A DNA stretch of 64,000 bases from Linnemannia schmuckeri (taxonomy: Eukaryota > Mortierellomycota > Mortierellomycetes > Mortierellales > Mortierellaceae): assembly GCA_029449235.1 (NCBI GenBank), contig JANATG010000003.1, positions 1,302,001 through 1,366,000 on the forward strand, written 5' to 3'. Both the position numbers and the translations under genes were made by a program. This document shows positions 30,271 to 42,044 of this stretch, in pieces. The notes beneath the pieces are model-generated. The model ran no database searches and was not told the origin of the DNA. It saw nothing but the letters and a program-made list of their open reading frames with translations. Numbering within the stretch: the stretch's first letter is position 1; every line of letters starts with the position of its first letter.

Positions 30271-31959
30271 ATGAGCGGCCCAAGAAAGTACGGTATCGAC
30301 AGAGGTAACAAAAAATAGACACTTTCTCACCTCAACCTCCATAGCTGACCCATAGAGCTTAAAGTTTTTTTTTTTTTTTTTTTTTTTTTTGGGTGTGACC
30401 ATGTTCAACCATGCAATCCCACTTTTGCCATCACTCATTTTGCTTGCATCACAACTCATCTCGGACGACTGCTCCTTACTAACCAATTCAAACCACCTGT
30501 TTTTTCTGTTACATAGAAATTGCTGCCAAGCTTGCAGCTAAGTACGACGTTGGACGTGAGGTCGAGGTAAAGGCCCATGCAACAGACAAAAGGAAAAAAA
30601 TAAAGGAGAAAGGGGAATGGATGGACGGTTAGACTTCTGACTCTTATGTCGCACACACTTTTGCACAACCTTTTTTTTTTCTTAAATGATCCACCTCCTT
30701 ACCGACTGTATTCTTGCACTCTTTACTACCATTAGGCGCGCGAGTGGATTGAAACCGTCATTGGCGAAAAGTTCCCTCTTCCAGATTTTCAAGCTTCGTT
30801 GAAGGATGGTGTCATCCTCTGCAAGTACGTGAAGAATCGACGTTATTATTGTTATTTATTTTGCGACACACACACTGCCTCGAAGAGTATATTGCAGTCG
30901 CTCGATCGCTCACACACTCGATCATCCCTTCACACTCATTCTGTCGGAATATAACCGCTGCATGTTGGCTATTGACCCCTCCACTAACGATATGCTCCAA
31001 CCCATTGAACACAACTCTAACTAGGCTTATGAACGTCCTTATCCCCGGTTTCGTCAAGGTGAAGGCCTCTAAAATGCCTTTCATCCAGGTACACTACCCA
31101 TAGTCATGGATATCTCTCACGACACAACAACAATTTGTATTACACAACCATTGAACCAACAGGATCTCAGATTTGTAATTAGCTGACATTCGGCGTTTCA
31201 TCTATTTTCCTTCCCCTTTTTTTGAACCAACCATATGTTTGCTCAACGTATATTAGATGGAGAATATTGCTAAGTTCTTGGAGGGATGTGAGAAACTTGG
31301 ATGCCCCAAGCACGATCTATTCCAGACCATTGATTTGTACGAAAACAAGAACCCCGGCCAGGTTGTCGATGCCATCTTTTCTCTTTCGCGCCATGCTGCC
31401 AAAGCAGGATTAGATATTCCCGTAAGTGAGGTTGAACTAAAATTTTACCACTGTACCAAATGGATGGGATACTCGAACGGGACGCACTTTTTTTTTACAC
31501 TTTTGCTCTTTTATTTCCCGGCTAACTAAACCACAATACTCCGCTCTTTGCTCTGTTGTTGAAAAAAATACATAAAATAGATCCTTGGACCCAAGTTGGC
31601 AGACAAGCATGTAAGGGACACTTTTTTGTCTTGCCACTTTTTCTTTTCTTTATTTCTATTTCTAACGTGGCATGATCTTCGAAGAAAAAACCATTTTTGT
31701 GAGCAAACAATCCACATATTTACGATGCAACGGTCTTACTAACACATTCTCTCTCTCTTGCTTTATGCGCGCTTTTTTCTATACTCTTGGATTTAATTAG
31801 GAGGTTGAATTTTCAGAGGAGGTCTTGAATGCAGGAAAGCACATCATCAACACCTTCCAGTACGGCTACAGCGGCGGGGCAAATCAGTCGGGAGTACGGA
31901 ACGGTCGTCGTGAGATCGGAGGCATTGATCCCGGTCGTGGTGGTCCCGTTGAGGCCTAA
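30271..31959 (+). CDS. transgelin / calponin-homology actin-bundling protein
   Basis: Seven exons: 30271-30304, 30517-30566, 30736-30824, 31025-31088, 31257-31421, 31581-31610 and 31801-31959, 196 residues. A single calponin-homology domain covers most of it: AREWIETVIGEKFP, LKDGVILCKLMN, MENIAKFLEGCEKLG, LFQTIDLYENKNPGQV. A short C-terminal calponin-like repeat follows (EVLNAGKHIINTFQYGYSGGANQSG). This matches Scp1/Stg1-type fungal transgelins, which bundle actin filaments at endocytic patches and the cytokinetic ring. Start MSGPRKYG follows an ACAATG context. All junctions keep frame. Intron 1 holds a 26-base T run. Confidence 0.95.
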
Positions 31960-32169
31960 AAAATGCGACTTTTCTATGCCATGACCATGGCAGCACACAA
32001 GTCACCTTTTAAACATTTTTGTTTTACTCCTTCTACACATTCATTAGGAATATCCTTCGTCAATACATACACCCACCCTCTATCCTCCCCTCATACGAGA
32101 TTTTTTAGTAATAATGAGATAATAAATGATAGTGCGTACCAAGGATGATAGCTGGTTTTTATTATTTTG
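31960..32169. terminator. convergent 3' region
   Basis: 210 bp between the stop codons of transgelin (+) and the Cup1-like gene (-). It contains AATAATGAGATAATAAATG-type A/T-rich sequence that may hold both polyadenylation signals. No gene. Confidence 0.35.
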
Positions 32170-33748
32170 TCATGCTCTTGCTGCTTTCTTCCGAGGTTTC
32201 GCCTGAGGGGATTGACTCTGTTCTATGAATCCAAGTTGGTCAAAGCCATTGACAAGAGCCTGGAGTTTCAACCCAGCAGAAGAGCGCGCCTGATGAGAAT
32301 GTGGACTTTTTGAAACCGAGTACGTTGCTGCTGCTGCTGGCGCTTGTGGCGAAGACCGCTCTGGTCTTGAATTCTTCAATGTCTCCTGCACATCCTTGCT
32401 TTCATGATCACTTGGTCCAGGAGCAGTGAGTTCGACATCAAGGATGGGAATCTCGTTCAAAAGCTGCTGCCATATCCTGCGATAGAGTCGAAGAGTCAAG
32501 GTGTTGGACTTTGCAGGCTTGCCTCCAATACTAGGATGGAATCTCCCCGTCTCCCATCGATTCCTTTTTGATTCCTGGCCAGTTTTGTTCCACGCCTTGA
32601 CGGTCGTGATGACCCGTTGTTCCCACTCGATCTGTTCCTGTGCATTCTCAAGTGTCACTACATTATTATCTTCTGCGCTGTAGAGAGAGCTGTTCCTGGG
32701 TAAACCTATCCGAGATTTTCGCTCAATTTCTTGTCGGATTTCTCCAGCGAGAGGCGGTTTGACTTTGTTGATTTGCTTGGTGAGGAAGCGCCATCGAAGG
32801 TTTGCCTCTCGTTTTCCGTGTAGCGGCTTGAACAATGGTTGAGGCAGGACGGGTTGCACGCTTTTTCCAGCTGCACTTTGGATGAGAGACACCAGAGGAG
32901 GCGATAGGATGGGTGGTACTGTCCTTTGTTTTTTGAAGAAGAGAGGTGCTGGGTTTTCTTTGAACGCTAGCAAGTATTCCGAGAGGCGATGTTGATTTGT
33001 CGAATCCCTTATTGTTCCCGAAACCAGTGGTGCCGTTGCTGTTGGTGCAGAAGTAGAAGCTCCCGAGGCAATGATGGCGGCAGACAGTTTATTGGTGGAC
33101 AGAGTCCTAGCGCGCGTCGAGTCAACAAATGGCTGAAGAAGAATCCGTCGCTCCTTGCCCTGGAGGCCATGAGAAAGTCTCAGAATTCGCATAACAGCCT
33201 TGAGGTCCATTTGATTGGCACGTTCTATAAGACGGAGAGCCTGTCCGATAAAAGTAGGAACGAGAGGATGAAGGTTGAGCACTTTTTTATGAGCAAAGTT
33301 TGGAAGGAGATAAATGAAAATGAAACTTTGAACGATACACAAATAGAGCATAGAAGGGTCAGGGAAAAAAAGATAAAACACTTGAAAGAAGAGTGTACGG
33401 TTTAATCGGGATATCTTGTGTTGCTTACCTTGCGGGCATCGCTCATGTACTTTTGAATACGGTGTGCGTCTTTTTGGCTCTTGTTCTTCCTGAAGGTCTC
33501 TTGGGCTCTTGCTTGGATCCAGTGGCTGGTTGGGAAAGGTCAAGGAGAAATGAGCTGAATAAGTAAAAACAGAGTTCATTCACAAAACTAATCTATAGTT
33601 GTGAGACGTTGAATGAGTAGAAGGGTTACCTTGCTCGTTCGTCAAAGAAGGATGCGCCCTGGCGGAGGATGTGTCGGTAGAGGAAGAGGGACTGGTGTCG
33701 GTGAGACAGGCCATTGAATGAGGATGGAACAGGTCCGTACGTCGGCAT
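32170..33748 (-). CDS. Cup1-like LYR-motif mitochondrial protein
   Basis: Three exons: 33630-33748, 33429-33525 and 32170-33240, 428 residues. The N-terminus has the LYR motif at residues 23-25 (SLFLYRHILRQGASFFDE), continued by HWIQARAQETFRKNKSQK across the first junction and ALRLIERANQMDLKAVMRIL across the second. That is the Cup1-like LYR N-terminal domain. LYR proteins bind the mitochondrial acyl carrier protein and act in Fe-S cluster or respiratory-complex assembly. The C-terminal 250 residues are Arg/Lys-rich with REANLRWRFLTKQINKVKPPL and LRLYRRIWQQLL. The closest named fungal relative is the LYR protein Cup1; the exact role of this one is inferred. Divergent from the sphingosine kinase. 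Confidence 0.8.
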
Positions 33749-34529
33749 TGAATTCTCAGGGGTGGAGTGTGGGGAACAGGAATAGGGAGAGAGGCGGACG
33801 CGTTTCGGAGGGCAGGGAGAGTTGAAGAATGTAAGGGCTTAGGGGAGAGAAATGAGCAGGAAATGGGAAAAAAGGGTGCCAAGCCACCTCCGGATGAATT
33901 TTTTGTCAAAATGACCGGAATTAAAAAAAAAAAAAAAAGGTGGAGAAGTAGCACAAACGACAAGAAAAACAGGACAATAGAACGAGGCAAAGAGAGGCAA
34001 AGAAGATAGTCCATTATGCAGCCAATCCTTGGCAACAGCGACAGGCGCGGACCAGTCAGTCTATCGGTCGGTGACAATTGTCATGATGGTCCTTACTAAC
34101 CAACAAATAAACCATCGATGTTTGTGTGCATAAATGTTGTGTGTTTGGTGTATTGTGTTCCTGAATATTGATTGATCGCTACAAACTGTGAGCCTGCCTC
34201 ACTGAGCGAGGTCATCTTTTTTTTTGATGTTCTGCCCACTCTCGCATCGCGCTCGTTGTTGCGACGGTAACTTTTTTTCCTGCCCTTTTTGTCTCCTCTC
34301 AACTCCACTCTTCCTCCTCATCCTTGCTTCCCTCCCTCCTCACTCTACTTTCTCACTCTCTTTCCTTCTTCTTCCCTTCTTCCTTCCTTCCTTCTCCCTT
34401 CCTTCCTTCTCCCTTCCTTCATTCCTTCTCCCTTCCTTCATTCCTTCTCCCTTCCTTCTTCCTACACCCCTCATCTCCATCGTCCTTCCCTTCCCTTCCC
34501 AGTCCCACACACACACATACACACATACC
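33749..34529. promoter_or_regulatory. divergent region with CTTCC minisatellite
   Basis: 780 bp between divergent start codons. Positions 34365-34470 are a CTTCC/CTTCTCCC minisatellite, followed by an ACACACATACACACATACC leader ending at the kinase ATG. The pyrimidine-rich tract is probably the 5' UTR or core promoter of the sphingosine kinase. Confidence 0.5.
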
Positions 34530-36776
34530 ATGGCGTCATTCCCCTTCATCCTCCAGGCCCACCAGGGAAACCACCAAGTTGAACTCGTTTACAACGGACA
34601 ACAACTCGAGTTTGACGGACTCGACCTCGACGGTACTCACTTGCCTCTCCTCTCGTCTCAAATTCTCCGATCGATTCTCATTCGTCGAATTTGATTCCTC
34701 TCAACAAGAACCAACTGATCGCATTCAACTAAACACAAAACGGAATCGTTCTTGGTCAACTTTTACTCATTTAGAACCCAAGCAGTCCTCCGCCTGCCTT
34801 CCCTGCGGGCCTTCCTCGGCCTCCGTTGGTACGTTTGCTTGCCCTGCTTTCTTTTTTTTGTAATTTTCTTCCCGTCTTGAGTCAGGCTAGACCTGTATGT
34901 CAACACATCCACGAGTGGCTCTCGAACCTCTATGGACCTGTGCGCTTACCCTCCCGATCCCCCTTTTCCTTCCCGTCGTCCAGGTGGTCACCGTATAATC
35001 AAGACTGTCGAAATCTTGAACATCATCATCGAGCACGAAAATTCGCTGGTCATTGCTGTTGCCTCTGCCAAGAATGGACCCACCAAGGAGTCCGTTCTTG
35101 AACGCCTCGTATTCCAGGTCAGGGACAAGGCTAATGCTGCTCAGTGGCAATCCGATGTCCTCTCTCATGTCTATAAAGGTAAAACTCTACCGAGAAGTAT
35201 TTTCGCAAACACCGACATGGCTTCTTTAGTGTTTTGGGCTAAGCCCAACTACGACAGCAGACTGTTTTCTATAGCTCCATTCACCGCATTCATTCATTCT
35301 TTAACGGATAGATATCAAGAGAGGTAGACACTTCAAGGTCCTTGTAAACCCTTTCGGAGGCCAGGGACATGCCAAGAAAATCTGGGAGACCACTGCCGAA
35401 CCCATCTTCAAGGCTGCCGGATGCACCTATGACCTGACCTGTATGTTCCTTGTCACGGCAGCGCATGAGTCGGGCTGAGAGCAATTGTTATTTTTGGTAC
35501 CGTTCGGCATCACCGCCAGTACTAACTACCGCCCCCTCTTTCTATAAAATGCTTTTCTCTTGCCGACAGATACCACGCATCGGTACCACGCAAAGGAGAT
35601 TGCCAGGGATCTCAACATTAGGCTCTATGACGCCGTGGTGTCTGTCAGTGGAGACGGTGTTTTGCACGAGGTCATCAACGGACTCATGGAGCGCCCTGAT
35701 GCAATTGCTGCTCACAAGCTGCCAGTGGGTGCTATCCCTGGAGGTAATGACACTCCCGATAAAGTCGAATTCTTCTGTGATTTCTGGTTACCATATGATT
35801 TGCAATGGTGCAGGTTCTAACTGGTTGCTATCTCCGACTCAAATTAGGATCGGGCAATGCCTTGTCATTCTCTCTTTTGGGCGAGAATCATGGAAGTCAT
35901 GTCACCAACGCAGTTTTGGGAATCATCAAAGGAAGGGCCATGCCTGTTGATTTGTGCTCGGTTACTCAAGGCCAAAATCGCTACTTTTCGTTTGTTCTTC
36001 AGTCGTTTGGCTTGGTTGCTGATGTTGACTTGGGCACAGAAGACATGCGTTGGATGGGCGAGGCGCGATTCACGGTAGCAGCTGTCGGAAAATTATTGTC
36101 TCAGCAGACCTACCCTTGTGAGCTTTCTTACATCCCCGTGGAAACCAATGTCGACAAGATTCGCGCAGAATACAACTACAGGCGCCAACAGTCTGTGGTC
36201 TGGGCCGACCAGACCCACGATGAGCTCGATCAGTCTCATCCCACGATTGTCGATCGCTTTGGCGGTGTCAATGCCCCACTCAACAGAAGTGATGGATGGG
36301 TCACAGACTCTGAGGACGTTATTACAGCAGTCGGCGCCAAGTTGCCATGGATCTCCAAGGGAATGTTGCTCAACCCTGCATCATCCCCTAACGATGGCTT
36401 GATCGATCTCATTGTTTTCCCTAAGGGCACTGGTCGCATTAATGGAATGCAGATCATGCTGGGCACCGAAACCGGCGAACACATTTACCACAACAAGGTA
36501 CGACATTCATGCTTTTTTGTTGGACTTTTGTGCCTTGACTCCAAGGTCATAACTGGCGTAGCGGCGACTGTGCTGACTATTGGGACGCTTCGTTATATCT
36601 TGTAGGTCCGCTACATGAAGGTGAAGGCCTTCCGTCTGACCCCCAAGAACACGAGTGGCTGCATCTCCATGGACGGCGAGCACACACCCTACGCACCTTA
36701 TCAAGTCGAGGCCCATCGTGGACTCATCTCTGTTCTCAGCATCGAAGGACGCTATGCTCGCAGCATGCGGGAGTAA
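34530..36776 (+). CDS. sphingosine / long-chain-base kinase
   Basis: Seven exons: 34530-34632, 34775-34828, 34984-35178, 35312-35440, 35570-35743, 35848-36497 and 36606-36776, 491 residues. It phosphorylates sphingoid bases with ATP. The DAGK-type catalytic domain has LVNPFGGQGHAKK, the nucleotide loop VVSVSGDGVLHEVINGL (SGDG at about 187-190), and PGGSGNALSFSLLGEN across an exon junction. The substrate region has RWMGEARFTVAAVGKL. The C-terminus has the family block KAFRLTP...DGEHTPYAPYQVE. The length suits the smaller Lcb4/Lcb5-type enzymes. The start ATG follows a CA-repeat leader. All exon joins are in frame. Product levels would influence ceramide/sphingosine-phosphate balance. Confidence 0.92.
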
Positions 36777-37234
36777 AAACCACGACAACGTTTTTATTGC
36801 AGCAACACTATTAATTAACGAATATACCAATTCTTTGAAAAGAGAAGAGAGGATGGTTGCAGTACAACACTACATGTTTTTCATAATGGCTCAAAGTGGT
36901 GGACCATGTGGACTATGGTTGTGTAACTATTCTTTGTTTTGCTTCAAGTTTAATTTCCGAAGTTTCATACATCAGGATCACGAAAAAAAAACCAAACACA
37001 TGTGTTACAAAAACCCAAGTATGGTTAATAAGACCCCTACAGCCAATACTCCAAATACCTACCTTACATTCACCGGTGGTAGTGATGAAAAAAAACTCAA
37101 CACTACGGGGGCGATATATGGTGGCCATTTTGTCGGGAGGACAACGGTCACGAAAGCACAAAGATTGGCTTTGATATTTCTACTATTTATGAATCAAAAA
37201 TTGCCTCTACTCCGATATTAAAAAGAACAATAAT
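36777..37234. other. non-coding stretch after sphingosine kinase
   Basis: 3' flank of the kinase gene. No coding or RNA feature recognised. Confidence 0.4.
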
Positions 37235-38124
37235 GCCCGCCCTTTTCATCACTAACAACCGCCTCCTCCTCCCCAGCAAACGCTCCAACAAAGCGCGCAT
37301 CGGTAATGCGTGGAGTCCGTGAGACCATTTTACTTATTTTTCGTACACAATTTTATTTCTCTGACAAACAATACAAAGGAGGCATTTGGAAGTAAAGGGG
37401 ACTACATACCAAACTCTTCAGTACACCATCCACCAATCACAGTCCGACCCGGAGCCTGGCTCTGCGCAACAATTGTCGCTGCTCCTCACAGCTTCAATAG
37501 AATAAAATAAAACTAGATACGAATGAAAGAAATTCTTCCCATCCTTTCCATTGATGGCAATCTCCTCCTTCCCAACAAACTATCCAGCAACAGCCCATCG
37601 GCCGCGCGTGGATCCATGGACGCTCCAGGGCAGCGCCCATTCTCATGTGTGGCTAGCGAAGCGCCACACGGGCAGAAACCATCACGCGTGATGTATCCGT
37701 ATCCCTGACTCCAGTCACCTCGGGGGCCGGTGTATTTGGATGTTTTGTCCTTGGCAGAGATGCCTTGCGTCTGCTCCCATGCGATCGTCGTGGAGCACCG
37801 AGGCTTCCATATCGTACGCAATTTTATTTCTCCAGTGAAAAGCCCAAGAAAGGCATTCGATAGTGAAAGGAGCTACATACCAAACTCTTCCAAGAGCCAT
37901 CCACCAGTCGCAGTCCGGTCCACAACCTGGCTCTGCGCAATAATTGCCGCTGCTCCTCACAGCTTCAATAGAAGAAAATAAAACTAAACACGAAGAAAAG
38001 GAATTCTTCCCATCCTCTCCATTAATGACAATCTCCTCCTTCCCAACAAACTATCCAGCAACCGCTCATCGGCCGCGCGTGGATCCATGGACGCTCCAGG
38101 GCAGCGCCCATTCTCATGTGTGGC
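37235..38124 (-). repeat. reiterated CxCG-family units
   Basis: Two 312-bp copies (37342-37653 and 37813-38124, offset 471 bp) and a shorter third copy near 37235-37310 repeat the same sequence. In the minus-strand sense each includes the coding tail SLLGRRR...MER and an upstream TTGCGCAGAGCC-type segment. Only the middle unit keeps the full Cys/His block (see 37513-37821). It lies 100 bp from a tRNA gene, a common landing place for retroelements. Confidence 0.75.
37513..37821 (-). CDS. small zinc-ribbon-like ORF, CxCG-H-RCPG family
   Basis: A 102-residue ORF. The core GDWSQGYGYITRDGFCPCGA, then a His and RCPG, then DPRAADGLLLDSLLGRRR and MERMGRI, matches the ORF at 7499-7753 over about 60 residues, including every Cys and His. 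The first 30 residues are not shared and may be spurious. No known domain; a C-C-H-C zinc ribbon is likely. Flanking duplications (37342-37653, 37813-38124) show the unit has been copied locally. It could be the 3' tail of a lost non-LTR retroelement or a genuine small-protein family. Confidence 0.45.
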   Translation of the reverse strand: MRTIWKPRCSTTIAWEQTQGISAKDKTSKYTGPRGDWSQGYGYITRDGFCPCGASLATHENGRCPGASMDPRAADGLLLDSLLGRRRLPSMERMGRISFIRI

Positions 38125-38227
38125 AGGGCACTCGGGTCTACGTCACCGCCTCTCTTGATCGCTATTACTATTCTAGTTTGTAGTACCAGAACATAAGCTA
38201 CTAGTCTCTAATACAAAGCGTGCAGAT

Positions 38228-38299
38228 GGTCCATTGGCCCAATGGAAAGGCGTCTGACTACGAATCAGGAGATTGCAGGTTCGACCCCTGCATGGATCA
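38228..38299 (+). tRNA. tRNA-Arg (ACG)
   Basis: A 72-nt cloverleaf. Acceptor stem GGTCCAT pairs with ATGGATC (one G-U). The D-arm is GCC/GGC, the anticodon loop CTACGAA has anticodon ACG (inosine-modified to read CGU/CGC/CGA), and the T-arm is GCAGG-TTCGACC-CCTGC. Discriminator A. No intron, and a short T run is not obvious downstream. Confidence 0.93.
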
Positions 38300-38514
38300 A
38301 CCATTCTCACCTTTTGCGCGAAGATTCAAATTTTTGCATCACTTAAAGACTTCCGTGAACACAACACATTTGTAAAGATTCATCATTTTTTTCTTGAGTG
38401 GAGGACATGCCTAGATACAGGATGCTACTTTCATATATTTATTTTGTTTTTATGTCTACGTTGGTTGACAGTAGAAGAGACAGACAAATAAGTACGACAT
38501 CGACTGCTTTTAGA

Positions 38515-38699
38515 TTAGATGAACTCGACGTCTCCAAAGGCACACAAGAAACTGAAGTTTTTGTTGTTGTAAAAGTCAACGTATGCAACACCTTTCTTCT
38601 ATGATAAGCAAAAAAGGAACGCGAAGAAGTTACCAAATGTTAATGACAGCTTGAAAGCATTTTCTGCGAATAATATTGTAGGACAAGTTTTGGGCGTAA

Positions 38700-38737
<38 letters not shown>

Positions 38738-39469
38738 ACTACGAGAGAAATAGCTAAGACACTTGTGAAAGAAAACTGGACTTACACCTTTTACACCTGG
38801 GTCGGTGTTGAGGTCGGTGGTGGCGAGGTTGAGACAACCATAGATGACATGGTCGTCCTTCTCGACATTGGGGAAAGATGAGCATCCAAGGGCAGCTGGC
38901 GCCTTTATCAGGACCTTGCATAGGGGTTGACTTTCATTCCATACCAAGTCTTTCGAGAGTGGTGATTTGACTGAAGGAATTAAGGTGAGTAAGTGTAAAC
39001 TGTAAATGACCTTGATTCTTCTTCCAGGACCCCATACTATCCAACTGGTATATTGTGAGGGAACATGTCTATTTTTTCATGTGAGCGTCTTACTTTTGTT
39101 GTAAACCGTAATGCCAACTTTGGCGTCGGATGGAAAAGCATCCTTGTTTGTGAAGTCGCCAACGAAATGGAAGCAATAGCGGTTTGTTATGGTGCCCGTG
39201 AAGGAAGGCACTGTCAAGTTGCCAAAACTAGGGCCAACGGGTGTCAGGAACTAAAGGTGCATGTCCAAATAGAATAAAAAAATATTTGTTAGACGCGGTT
39301 TCGTTTGTTACTGCTAGTTTGGAAGAGCTGGACAAAGAGGAGGCAGCTTTACTTTGTTGTGAGCACTATCGTTGCAAAACTTCAAATAAGAAATGGCGTC
39401 TTCGCCCAAGCTCAAGGTTGTTGTAGCAAGAGTGAGAACGAGCGAGAGTAAAGGGACAAAGGCAATCAT
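38515..39469 (-). CDS. predicted secreted cysteine-containing protein, five exons
   Basis: Assembled by hand on the minus strand: 39353-39469, 39094-39250, 38788-38970, 38634-38663 and 38515-38591, about 187 residues. It starts MIAFVPLLSLVLTLATTTLS, a clear signal peptide. The mature chain has six cysteines (FCND, RYCFHF, LCKV, GCSS, GCLN, LCAF), N-glycosylation-type sites (NLT, NES) and ends FGDVEFI. No family recognised. Every join keeps frame and yields coherent sequence, but exon 3 could start earlier (39036) and the 30-bp exon 4 is tentative. The intron before exon 4 contains a 35-base poly-T (sense). Likely exported, with three possible disulphides; function unknown. Confidence 0.6.
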
Positions 39470-42044
39470 ATTAGAATAATGCGTGGTAAATCGAGCGTTG
39501 AATCTTGATTTGAAGCGAAGGAAGTGGTGTCAAAAAGATGGGAAAGAAATGATGCAACGAAAAAGTTATTTAAAAGTTTTTAATGGTCACTACGTTTTTT
39601 TTGTTTTAAAGCGGATGGTCAAAAACTTGGGTGTTTGCAGCAAGGAGAGGAGTTAAGAAGGAGGAGGGAACAAAGCAGATACCTTAGTCCCTCCTTTCTT
39701 CATCAACCCCTTCTTTTTTTTTTTTTTCTCTTTGCTTGTCCTAGTGTGGTTATTGTTTTCAGCGTTAGTGAGAAAGGGAAAAGGGGAAGGGGGGGAGACG
39801 GTCTCCAAGGGCCATGCTCTTTAACATCAAACTTCATCTCACATAGCACGTTCTTTTTCCTTTTTCGCTGTTACTACTCGTCATGATTCGCGGGCATTAT
39901 CCAAGTGGAGGAGAGAGAGGATAGCAGCTCGCTATGTACATTAGTTATTGGTTTGCGGTCGATCCTGGGTCTTGGAGAAAATAAAAAGTTGTACGGCGCC
40001 CTTTGCAGGGTTGGGCATATCCAACCAAGTAGTTGGCATCGCTGTTATTTGAAATTGATCAGTAGGAACCGAAGGGCCTTTGTAATGCTAGTCGGCAACT
40101 CCTGGTCCCTGTTTTAAAGGCTCTGATATAGAAGCTCTCTTCGTGTCAGGACTTGGGACCGCAATGGACAGGACAGGGTAAAATAGAGCAAAGGTTGATG
40201 TTAGCGGCAGACGAGTCGAAGGAAGAATAATATTCGTCGAATCTGGAATAAAAGGAATAATAGGGTGTAGCTAATATGAGAGCGAAACTTTCTTTGTTAG
40301 CCACGCGAGAAAATAGTTGGTGTAATTTGGACTGACGGGTCTAAGGACGTGGCTTTTGTATGATACGAAAGAAAGACAAGCAATACGTGGACAGTGCTTT
40401 CTTTTTCAAAAGATCGCCGAGTTGGTGAGCAGCCTTCTTGTTGCTCACAACGAAAAGCGATAGCGTAAAAAACAGGGAAGGACAGTTGGTAGAGTGAGAA
40501 AGGTGGCTGTGGGTTTACTTTTAGGTATCTTGCTTATGATTGTTGTGAAATGGCTTTTTTCTCCATCTCTACATTTTGCTGCTGGTTGTTATGTACCGTT
40601 TTTTTCCTGGTTTACTTTGTTGTGGTTGATTGGCTAGTGGGTCTAGGTGGAATGAGTGAATGGGTGTATGCACGGGAAGTTCTTACAGCGAGCAGCGTGC
40701 ATGAAATGAATGACTTATGAGTAAAAAACGAATGAACCGTTAGGATAAATTGATGGGAAGAAGCAAGGCAAGATGCACTCTTTGTCTTGTCGTTCGTTTG
40801 TTTGTTTGATAGTTTGTTTGGCTGCTTTGTGAACTGCTGCTGAAGGCCGGTTTAGTGGCGCCTTTTATTCAGGCACCATACGACGTGTTTTATCAATTAT
40901 TACGAGTGATTGATTGAGAAACAGAGATTGGCAAAAGGGGGAGAGTGATGTCTGACTGATCACACCAGACTGTGTCGGTGTCTCTGACTATGACAAGTAG
41001 TCCCTTCCTTTTCGTCCTTCCCTTTTTTATCGTCTCTTTTTCATCATCACCTTCCCCATCTCTTCCCCTCATCACCTCTCTCCTTTCCTTAGTCCTGTTT
41101 GCCATCCTTCCCTTCTTTCCTTCTTCCATCGCATACCACCATCGCCTCGGCAAAGAGCACACATAAACACTCATCTTTCCTTCATTCATTGTTTGTTGTT
41201 CATCACCCCCTACTGCCGTTATTTCTCTTCTTTTTTTTAGGTGAGTAACCAACGAGTAACCAACCACGCGCGCCCCGTTCACAACATACAACATGTAGCT
41301 TGCATAAAGTTCTTTTTTTTTGTCATCAGCACTCAATAATTCCTTTTCTCTTCCACAGTGTTCCTTCGGCACCCACACCTTATGATTATTCATTTGGAGA
41401 AAGAGGGGGAATGAAAGAGAGAGACAGAGAGAGGAAATGGTTGGTCTCCAAGAGCAGCAAAAAAAGAGGAGTGGGAGACTGGCTGACTGACTTGCACCGT
41501 CTGACCAGCACACTCTCTTTACTGTGTGTTTTCACCGTGGTTGTAGTGGTTTTGTTGTTATTGCTGTTGTGGTATCTGTAGTTTGACGTTGTTTGTCTGA
41601 CAGAGAGGGAGAGAGTGCATGTATTTATGTGCGTCTATGTGCGAGTACATGTACAGTACAGTACATGTTTATTTTCGCACACATCCATCCTTCATCCACC
41701 CTTTCACCCTTTACCCTTTTTTTTCTTGCCTTGCCCTGCCCTGCTTGCCTGTTTGTCTGTCTGGGTCTCCTGGCTCTTTTTCCCTTTCTTTTCTCCCCCC
41801 CTTGTTATTTTTTTTTTTTTTTTTTTTTTTTTTCTTGTTCCTTCTTTTCTGTCCTTATTTCATTCACACTTCTCTCTCCCTTCCTTTCTCTTCCCTTCCC
41901 TTCTTTAAATCGTCCTTCCTCCTCCTACTCCTTCGTCCCGATTCTCTCTTTCTCTCAATCCTTCTCTCATCCTTCTCTTCCAACTAATCTCCTTTTCCTG
42001 TCTTCCTTCCCCTACCGAGTAGTAGCTGAGAAGCCTATTCAGCA
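39470..42044. promoter_or_regulatory. 2.6-kb divergent intergenic region
   Basis: Unusually long for this compartment. It lies between the secreted-protein start (-) and the CLIP-like start (+). It contains a T run (41808-41833), CT-rich tracts from 41700 to 42000 and GTGAGTAACC-type sequence near 41240 that could be a 5'-UTR intron donor. The minus ORF at 40893-41513 is low-complexity and not convincing. It may hold an unrecognised non-coding RNA. Confidence 0.4.

Noticed and set aside
35805..35847. Alternative acceptor TGCAG before GTTCTAAC in sphingosine kinase
   Set aside because: It would introduce a stop; the acceptor at 35846-35847 restores the PGGSGNAL motif.
39002..39036. Earlier exon-3 start (39036) in the secreted-protein gene
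   Set aside because: It reads through in frame but adds a non-conserved hydrophobic piece; the acceptor after CTTAATTCCTTCAG at 38971 has a better pyrimidine tract. Not excluded.
40893..41513. Minus-strand ORF of 206 codons in the large intergenic region
   Set aside because: Low-complexity, lacks any domain or splice context, and overlaps CT-rich leader sequence.
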